Source: Pigoraptor vietnamica (lineage: Eukaryota > Opisthokonta > Filasterea). Taken from it: DNA of 14,493 bases. Positions 8,497 through 14,493 of the stretch are shown in pieces. The notes beneath the pieces are model-generated. The model did not search any database and was not told the DNA's origin. It worked only from the letters and a program-made list of their open reading frames with translations. The stretch's first letter is position 1, and each line of letters opens with the position of its first letter. Location of the stretch: NCBI GenBank assembly GCA_943704525.1, contig CALSCQ010000173.1, forward strand, positions 1 through 14,493, read 5' to 3'. The translations under genes were made by a program, and so were the position numbers.

Positions 8497-10325
8497 TGTG
8501 TGTGTGTGTGCGTGCGTGCGTATGTGTGGTGTGTGTGTGCGTGTGTGCGTGTGTGTGCGTACGTGTGGTGTGTGTGCGTCTGTGTGGTGTGTGTGTGTGT
8601 GCGTATGTGTGGTGTGGTGTGTGTGCGTATGTGTGGTGTGTGTGTGTGCGTATGTGTGGTGTGTGTGCGTATGTGTGGTGTGTGTGTGTGTATGTGTGGT
8701 GTGTGTCCATCCTAGTGCTGACATATCCGTACAATGCGCTTCAGACATCTTTGAGCTCCACTTTGACGCGCTCGACATCGCGTGCTTTGTTGTGAGCACG
8801 GCCGCTGGTATCGCCTATCTTGTTACGCGGCATTGGCTGCTCACGAACGTCCTCGGCTTCTCGTTCTCATTCAACGCCATCGAAATGCTCTCGCCGGGGA
8901 GGTGTGTGCGTGTTGCGCGTGTGCATGCGTGCGTGCGTGCGTGTGGGGGTGCGGGTGCGTGTGTGCATGCGTTTGCGTATTGAGAATGTGTGATGGTGTA
9001 TGCTTATCACACTTGGTGTTACTGCGTTGGTGGCGCTTGCCGTCGCTGGCTAGCAATGCACCAATGTCGTTTGGTGTGCCGTTTCTTTGACACATTGTAT
9101 GGTTGTGTGTATATGCGCAGCTACCAAATTGCGTGCATTCTTCTCTCCGGCCTCTTCTTCTACGACATCTTCTGGGTCTTTGGAACAGATGTTATGGTGC
9201 GTCGTTACGTGATGCATTTATCCTAGTCTCGCGGGCACACACACACGCTCACACACATGCACACGCACGCTCACACTCACACTCACACACTCACATACAT
9301 ACACACACACACACACACATGCCCGCACTCATACACATTGAGACAATCCTTCTAGACGTGTTGACCCTCGCTCACACTCTCTGCTTCGCAGCTGACTGTG
9401 GCCAAGTCGTTCGATGCGCCCATTAAGGTTGTCTTCCCAAAGGGCGTGCTGAGTGGCCAGTGGTCGCCCGATCAAATGGCACTCCTCGGCCTTGGCGACA
9501 TCGTCATCCCCGGTGAGTGCTGTTCCATCGCGTGTCTCGCTCTCTGGTGGAGTCAACTCCTCCATCGCTCATCCCGCAAGCCACGTGTACGCTCTTGGTG
9601 TGGCGTCGAGCCCATGGATGGCCCGAGATTCTCTCGCCCCTCTTTTACCCTCTCGTCCACTGCGTGTGCGCGCATATGTGTTACGCCGAATCCCTTCTCA
9701 CTCGTGATGCGCTATCCAGGCATCTTTATCGCTCTCCTCTACCGCTTCGACGTCAGCCTCGTGCGCGACGCCGACAACAAGACGGCGGAGGGTCGCGCTC
9801 GCGCTGGACGCGGCGCTTCCCGCCGTTACTTCAAGACTGGCGTGTTTGCTTACTTGGCCGGCATCGGCACGACCATTGCCGTAATGCACACGTACAAGCA
9901 CGGGCAGGTGCGTGCGTGAGCGCGCCTGTATGTGTGTGTGTGTGTGTGCATGTTTGAGTGTGTGAGTGTGTGTGCGCATGTGCGTGTGCTCGTGGTAGGG
10001 GAATTTTGCACGGTTTTTCCATCATTGACCTGTCAGGTGAATCGTGCAGCCTGCGTTGCTCTATCTCGTGCCGTCGTGCATTCTCTTCAGCATGTTCGCG
10101 GCGCTCGTCTCGGGCGACTTTTCGCACCTCTGGGCATACGACGAGAACGGCAGCGCTGGGGACGCCCCCGTGGAAAACGGCACGGCCGCATCAACCGCCG
10201 CGCCGTCAGCAGCCGACGCTGAGGCTGCGCCGAAGAGCAGGCGCCGAAAGACGTCCGAGGGTGCCGAAGTGCCAGCGTCGCCGAGGGCAAAGCGCACGTC
10301 GTCCAAGTCGAAAAAGGCGGAATGA
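7745..10325 (+). CDS. SPP: Signal peptide peptidase (presenilin-type aspartyl protease), 7 exons, 440 aa
   Basis: GxGD intramembrane aspartyl protease that cuts leftover signal peptides and other type II membrane segments in the ER membrane. Exons: 7745-7921, 8059-8386, 8745-8901, 9121-9196, 9392-9512, 9720-9907, 10050-10325. All junctions keep frame. The protein should cross the membrane nine times. The N-terminus before the first helix (AYGALVVMALIPI) has an Asn-Glu-Thr glycosylation site at 6-8. Catalytic D236 lies in YDIFWVFGT, D282 in GLGDIVIPG, and the PAL motif is P350-L352; all three presenilin-family signatures are intact. VAKSFDAPIK and HWLLTNVLGFSFSFNAIEML match human HM13 closely. 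The cytosolic tail is Ser/Lys/Ala-rich and ends KKAE, a KKXX ER-retrieval signal like the KKEK end of human SPP. The start is the first ATG in frame with the conserved region that gives the usual N-terminal length. Human SPP is 377 aa; the excess is mostly in the tail and the loop at about 138-168. Confidence 0.95.
8411..8710 (+). repeat. GT microsatellite merging into a GCGTATGTGTGGTGTG minisatellite, SPP intron 2
   Basis: An almost pure GT run of roughly 38 units (about 8412-8488) starts soon after the donor. It passes into a higher-order repeat in which GCGTATGTGTGGTGTG, or close variants (GTACGTGTGG, GTCTGTGTGG), recurs about eight times at 16-24 bp spacing, ending near 8710. The intron is 358 nt, the longest of the 28 mapped here. 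Confidence 0.9.
9236..9320 (+). repeat. CA-rich tract in SPP intron 4
   Basis: The tract holds CACACA, CTCACA and CATACA words on the sense strand. It follows a UG-rich intron 3, so exon 4, which encodes the YD catalytic motif, lies between complementary repeats. Confidence 0.85.
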
Positions 10326-10558
10326 ACGCGGTGTGGTGTGCCTAGTGGTCCGCGAAATTGAAGCTGCGCGTTGGCGTTGATGACAGCGATCTCTTTTCTG
10401 CGACGTATCGCACGAATTTCCTAACTAGGGTAACGTGGATCACGTGTCCTCAAAGTACAACACTCGACGCGGCAAACTGCGACTTCAAAGACTAAAATTC
10501 TTTTAAACGTTTTTGTTGTTATTTCACATTCGAAACGTGTGCACACACAACAACACGG
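10326..10558. other. Gap between the convergent SPP and ABC transporter 3' ends
   Basis: Only 233 nt separate the two stop codons. There is no AATAAA on the + strand and no TTTATT for the - strand. A copy of the GTAAC/ATCACGTG element lies in the middle (10430-10446), and T-rich and A-rich runs follow at about 10490-10530. No coding exon is seen. Confidence 0.65.
10430..10446 (+). promoter_or_regulatory. Composite GTAAC...ATCACGTG element in a convergent gap
   Basis: GTAAC (10430-10434), four spacer bases, then ATCACGTG (10439-10446). Together with the preceding TAG it closely matches the copy at 14113. Unlike the other three copies it does not lie upstream of an annotated gene, so it may mark an unseen transcript or be a dispersed sequence. 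Confidence 0.45.
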
Positions 10559-13500
10559 CTATGCCACGCCGACTCGCGTCGATCCAATCGAAAAGCGCCG
10601 GCGTTCTTGCGACACGCGACTTTGCGCGCGCTTCCACAGCAGGGATGGCGATAAAGACTCCACCGACGATGCCCATAAGAGCACGCCGCCAAATGCCATC
10701 GTCACGCAACCGAAGACGAGAAGGTCGCCACACAACTCCGTCCACGCATCTCCCATCGACGCCTTGTAGCGCCCTGTCGGCTGGAACGTGCGGCTGGCTG
10801 GCTGCACGTCGTGGAACCCGATGTTGTGGAGAACGTCGGGCACGCCCGTGAGCCACACAGGCGGGTATCGCAGGACTTCCGACAGTATCAGCGCCTTGGC
10901 AGCGTACGACAGCATCGAGATGCGAATGAGAAAGGTGCCGAAACCGCCGATCGTGCTCTCGAGGACCGACTGCTTCTGCGTGACCGAGTTGCACAAGAAG
11001 GCGACGAGGACGTAGAGAACGCTGACCGTCAGCGCAATCTTCCGCGGAAATGCGAGCGATGCGACAATGCCAATCGAAACGGCCGCAAACTGCGTCAGGA
11101 GACACACAACGAAATATTCGGCGAGCGGCCCTCGCGGCGACTGTATGAGGCAGAAGGAGATCGAAAGAACGAAGGGGTTGAGCACGAACAGGGCCGCGTG
11201 GCCGGCAATCTTCCCGACATAGTATGGCAACGGCCTTACGCCAGCGACGCGCTCCCGGTGGTAAATGTGGCGGTCGTTTCCGAATATGCGCAGGCCCGCG
11301 ACAACGCCCGTCAGTCCGAGCGTGAGACCGAGCGCCGACTGCGCGGGTGCGTGGGCAAACTGTTCAAAGTCGCCAAAGATGAGCTTGACAGCGAGCGCCA
11401 TCACGACCATGAGGACGCCCTCCACAAGCACGATGCGCCGCGCGCGCGAAAACTGGACGAGCGACCGCCATGCGACGATGCGCAGGTGCCACACGCCCTC
11501 GCGAAGACTGTCCGTACAGTGAGAGAGTTTCGGGGCGTCCGCAGGAAGTTGCGACGACTCGGCAAATGCTAGAGACGCCCCACGAACAAAGACGCTCTGA
11601 CGCCCGGCCAGCTTCGACAGCCTCTTCTGTGCGGCCATTCGAAGCGCGACCGTCTGCTCCTGTCCCAGTTCGCGCCACCGGTCCCTCAGAATTTTCGACG
11701 CGACGGCGGGTCCGTCTGGGTACTTGAACCCGCGGCGGCGCGCTAACCCTACGGACACGTCGAGTGCGAACTCGGGAATGGACGCGTGCATAGGACGAGG
11801 ATATTCGATACCCTCGAGATATGAGACGACGCCGTCCGCGGGGCCGTTGTACGCGAGCGTGCCGTGTGCGGTGAGGAGGACGAGGTCGTCAACCATTTTG
11901 AACACGCGATAGCCCGGCTGGTGGACGACGGCGATCACGGACGTCCCGTTATTCGCGAGGTCGCGCAGCGCGCGCATCACCTGTACACGCAAACACGCAC
12001 ACAAGTCCATGAGACTCCGTTATTGCTTTCATGTTAATTGAGGGTCAGTTATGTGCGTGCGCAATGCGGGCGTGCGTGCATCCCTGTGAGTTGTGCTGGC
12101 GTTCGCTGGCGTGTGTAAGAGGGCCGGGTGTGTCTTGTGTGTGTTGCATGTCATTGACACGAAAGAGCCCACCAGCAGCGTCGACGTGCTGTCCAGTCCT
12201 GTCGTGGGCTCGTCGAGAAGGAGCGTCGACGGCCTCTTCACCAACTCCATCGCAAGGACTATCCGCCGCCGCTGCCCACCAGAAACTGCAGAGTGGTCGC
12301 CGTCGTCCCCGTCCTCCGCGCCAACAGGGCGCCCCAGCACGCTTTCCAACCCAAGCACGTCGACCACTTCGTCTACGAGCTCGTCCGTGGCATCGTAGAG
12401 GCAGCCTTCGTCGTTATGTGTGAAGAAGGGCCCCTTCGACAGCAGCCGCGCGTACTTGATCGACTCTTCACCCGACAGGTCCGGATACAGTACGGACTCT
12501 TGCGGCATGAAGCACGCGTCTGGCAGTGGTCGCGACAGCTCGCGTCGCTCTCCGTTGACGTCGATTCCGCCCGACACGAACTGCGGTCCCTCGTCGGCGC
12601 CCGCAAGCGCCTTGAGCAAGGTGCTCTTCCCGCACCCGCTCGGCCCCATAATGGCCGTGAAGCGACCCGCGCGCATGACGCACGTGACATCCTTCACGAC
12701 GGGCTTCGCTTCGTGTGTGCGGTCGGCGCGAATATGCGCGGCGTGCGAGGCATCCGCCGCAACGCACACGTCGTGCAGCTCGATGCTCGACGGAAGAGGG
12801 AGCTCGCCCACGGTGCGGAGTGCGTGTTTGAATGCGCGCGCGCGCGGCACGTCCGAAAATGCTTCCGCACTGTCTGCGACGACGCTCACACGTCGTAGCT
12901 TCGTCGCGAGGCTCTGCCGTGACCGCTCCGATAGACCGACCACGACAGACGAGGGGACGGCGAGGTTGAAGGGACCCGCTGTCACGACGCTCAGCCTAGC
13001 GGTCAAGTCAACGGGCGCGGGATCGGCGTCGGCGACGAAAAGCGTGTCGTCATCAAGGCTCTCTTCCACAACAATTACGTTCACGCTCTCTCCCACGCCA
13101 TCGCCCCCGTGCGATAAGGTGCGCCGTCGGCCTGAGACGTTCGCGTCGTTGGCGCCGCGCTGGTTTGCGCTCGCCCAGTTTCGCTTTCGCCGCGCGAGCA
13201 CTTTTCTCCGCCACCGCATGGCAAATGGGAAAACGACGGTGTAATCGCGAATGGACTGCGACATCAGCTCAAAGCGCAGCCGCACCAGCACGTTTCTGTA
13301 CGACTCGAACAGCGTGAGCGACGCGTGCACGAGCAGCCACAAGCAGACGAGGGCGGCGAGCGTCAGGGCAATCGCAGGAAGGACGTTGCCGCACCCCGCC
13401 ATCCCGAGATTTCCGCACGTGAACGCGCCTCCAAAGCAAGCCTGTGGCGCAACAGATCCGCTGCGACAGATGGACCCCCTGGGACATGCCAACCACGTGC

Positions 13501-13717
13501 CGTACGTCGGGCAGTACTCGCCCTTTGTGCAGGGGTATACGTCGCCGGTGCCGTTGCACATCATGCCGAGGGGGGGCGGTCCGGACGGGAGCTGTCCGCA
13601 TGGCACACACCGCGACACGTTCGCGAAGAAGACTTCGCCGTCATTGCACGGTTTCAGTAAATTGGGAGTGGTCACGGTGGGTGACGGCACTGCTGACGAC
13701 CACGTCGCCGACGCCAT
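10559..13717 (-). CDS. ABCG-family half-transporter with Cys-rich N-terminal region, 2 exons, 988 aa
   Basis: ATP-driven membrane exporter with the ABCG (White) layout, ATPase before membrane domain; the substrate is unknown. Exons 13717-12173 and 11980-10559 join in frame across a 192-nt intron. Residues 24-109 hold 11 cysteines, with CTKGEYCP and CPRGSIC, as in plant ABCG24/28-type transporters. A predicted membrane helix follows at about 111-137, then a polar linker to about 310. The ATPase has Walker A GPSGCGKST (358-366), Q-loop Q406, signature VSGGQRRR (478-485), Walker B LLLDEP (499-504), D-loop and switch H535. The intron falls just after the D-loop. About six membrane segments follow (near 697-719, 727-745, 772-795, 802-825, 829-848, 932-952), with FGNDRHIYHRE in the first intracellular region, typical of this subgroup. 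ATG 13717 is the first after an in-frame TAA, but the product lacks a signal peptide although the Cys-rich region should face outside. A missed upstream exon spliced at the CAG before 13689 is possible. Confidence 0.9.
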
Positions 13718-13982
13718 TTGCCGCAGTTACGTCAGGACGGCACGAAGGCCGCGTGACCGGCGTCCCGTCCGTCACGTGTCAGCGCATCCCTCCCCGTTCA
13801 CTGCCTCGGCGATCAAAGCGTCGCGGCCATCCACAGCCGGCCGCAGTACCCGTGCGGGCGCGGATTGACACCGCGGACTGTCACTGTATCTGAGGTCCCA
13901 TCAGCGTACCGATAAATACGCTATGCGATTCACTTGTAGCGCTACCGACGCTGCCTTCTCCTGTCTTTTCTTTTCCCGCCCG

Positions 13983-14008
13983 TCTCTCTCTCTCGCGCGC
14001 GCGCGCTC
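13983..14008. repeat. TC-then-GC simple repeat
   Basis: About six TC units run directly into GCGCGC repeats. On the minus strand it reads as GC then GAGAGA. It lies about 270-290 nt upstream of the ABC transporter start codon. It may be a GAGA-like promoter feature or simply low-complexity sequence. Confidence 0.7.
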
Positions 14009-14112
14009 GTCTCGACGTGTCATGAGCGTTAGCTAGCTCCACGCCGAACCACGTCTTGGCGCGGTAACCCGGCGACGCAACAAAATTTCAGCGAGATTTC
14101 GCTTGAATTAGA

Positions 14113-14150
14113 GTAACGTGAGATCACGTGACATCCGGGCCGGTTTGTGG
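14113..14150 (+). promoter_or_regulatory. Composite GTAAC...ATCACGTGA...TCCGGG...TTGTGG element
   Basis: GTAAC (14113-14117), five spacer bases, ATCACGTGA (14123-14131), TCCGGG (14134-14139), TTGTGG (14145-14150). This repeats the order and approximate spacing of the element at 321-360. It lies about 410 nt from the ABC transporter start and about 270 nt before the possible start at 14399. Confidence 0.55.
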
Positions 14151-14398
14151 CACAGTGTTGGCTGTGGGCATTCGCGTTTCCCTTTCCTTCGAAACCGGAG
14201 CACAACGAGATGGCACGTGTCTGCGTCGCAATCGTCGCGCGTTCATCCGTGTTCGTCGCACACCTTTGAATCGTGTGCTTCACACGCGCGTGTTTATTTG
14301 AGCGGCGTTGGCAGAGTGATCATCGATTGCGTCACTCAGGATCTCAATCTCTTATATTGGTTTGGGGTTGATGGGTGGAAGTGGGGCGACTTGAGTTG

Positions 14399-14435
14399 AT
14401 GGGCCGGAGCGGAATTGACTTTCAGGAAAATGCCG
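14399..14435 (+). CDS. Possible first coding exon of a further gene (partial)
   Basis: An ATG opens a 12-codon frame (MGRSGIDFQENA plus one base) that stops at a GTGTGT donor, after which the sequence becomes GT-rich to the window edge. This matches the intron style of the other genes, where GTGNGT donors run into GT tracts. I do not recognise the peptide. The next ATG, at 14430, could also be a start, which would leave only two codons before the donor. Support is contextual only. Confidence 0.3.
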
Positions 14436-14493
14436 GTGTGTGGGAGTTGTGGGTGTGTGTGTGTGGGTGGGGTGGGTGAGAGAGAGAGAGAGG
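14436..14493 (+). repeat. GT/GGGT/GA low-complexity tract at the right edge
   Basis: GTGTGT and GGGTGGGGTGGG words end in a GAGAGA repeat that runs off the window. It may be the start of an intron after the possible exon at 14399-14435. Several G runs (14465-14476) give a weaker quadruplex potential than the one in HDAC intron 6. Confidence 0.8.

Larger units (their letters stand above)
13718..14398. other. Upstream region of the ABC transporter, possibly a divergent promoter
   Basis: It contains an isolated CACGTG at 13773, a TC/GC simple repeat at 13983-14008 and the composite element at 14113-14150. I looked on the minus strand for an exon encoding a signal peptide for the ABC transporter and found none that was convincing. 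If the exon suggested at 14399 is real, this is a head-to-head intergenic region like 7243-7744. Confidence 0.5.

Noticed and set aside
8399-8710. CRISPR-like array in SPP intron 2
   Set aside because: The repeat unit is low-complexity GT sequence without unique spacers and sits in a eukaryotic intron.
8001-8983. Open frames of 170-264 codons over the SPP intron 2 region on both strands
   Set aside because: They read through the GT microsatellite. Only the parts at 8059-8386 and 8745-8901, in the SPP frame, have homology.
10811-11572. Plus-strand open frame of 253 codons opposite the ABC transporter
   Set aside because: It is antisense to the conserved membrane domain. It is highly charged with no recognisable domain, and GC-rich coding sequence commonly leaves open antisense frames.
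12420-13244. Plus-strand open frame of 274 codons opposite the ABC transporter ATPase domain
   Set aside because: It is Ser/Arg/Thr-rich antisense to Walker A and linker codons, with no family resemblance. It is a codon-bias shadow.

Overview
The window comes from a nuclear genome of a eukaryote, most probably a GC-rich unicellular one. Four protein genes can be read exon by exon. They contain 28 introns between them, with GT...AG borders, lengths of about 86-358 nt and many GT/CA microsatellites. The proteins resemble animal, fungal and amoebozoan orthologues closely enough to fix nearly every splice site, but I cannot name the species. A choanoflagellate, another unicellular holozoan, an apusomonad or an amoebozoan would all fit.

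Layout. 1-722: CA microsatellite, then the upstream region of the first gene. 723-4768 (+): class I histone deacetylase of the HDAC1/2-RPD3 type, 15 exons, 520 aa. 4769-5319: gap between convergent 3' ends. 5320-7242 (-): RPA2, the 32-kDa subunit of replication protein A, 8 exons, 279 aa. 7243-7744: divergent promoter with a perfect E2F-type palindrome, a palindromic CACGTG box and an AT-rich island. 7745-10325 (+): signal peptide peptidase, 7 exons, 440 aa. 10326-10558: second convergent gap. 10559-13717 (-): ABCG half-transporter with a cysteine-rich N-terminal region, only 2 exons, 988 aa. 13718-14398: upstream region of the transporter. 14399-14435 (+): possible first coding exon of a further gene, followed by GT-rich sequence to the window end.

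The four genes do not form a pathway. They serve chromatin deacetylation, single-strand DNA binding in replication and repair, intramembrane proteolysis in the ER, and membrane export. They alternate in strand (+ - + -), so the gaps are convergent or divergent.

The most notable signals are non-coding. A composite element, GTAAC followed 4-7 nt later by ATCACGTG, occurs four times: upstream of HDAC, in the RPA2/SPP divergent promoter, upstream of the ABC transporter, and in one convergent gap. RPA2 has canonical E2F-like sites. The 5' splice sites follow an unusual GTGNGT consensus, and many introns run straight into UG-rich sequence. One HDAC intron has a run of five G-triplets with single-T loops. 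I saw no CRISPR array, transposase, rRNA or tRNA, and no evidence for a wholly new multi-gene system.
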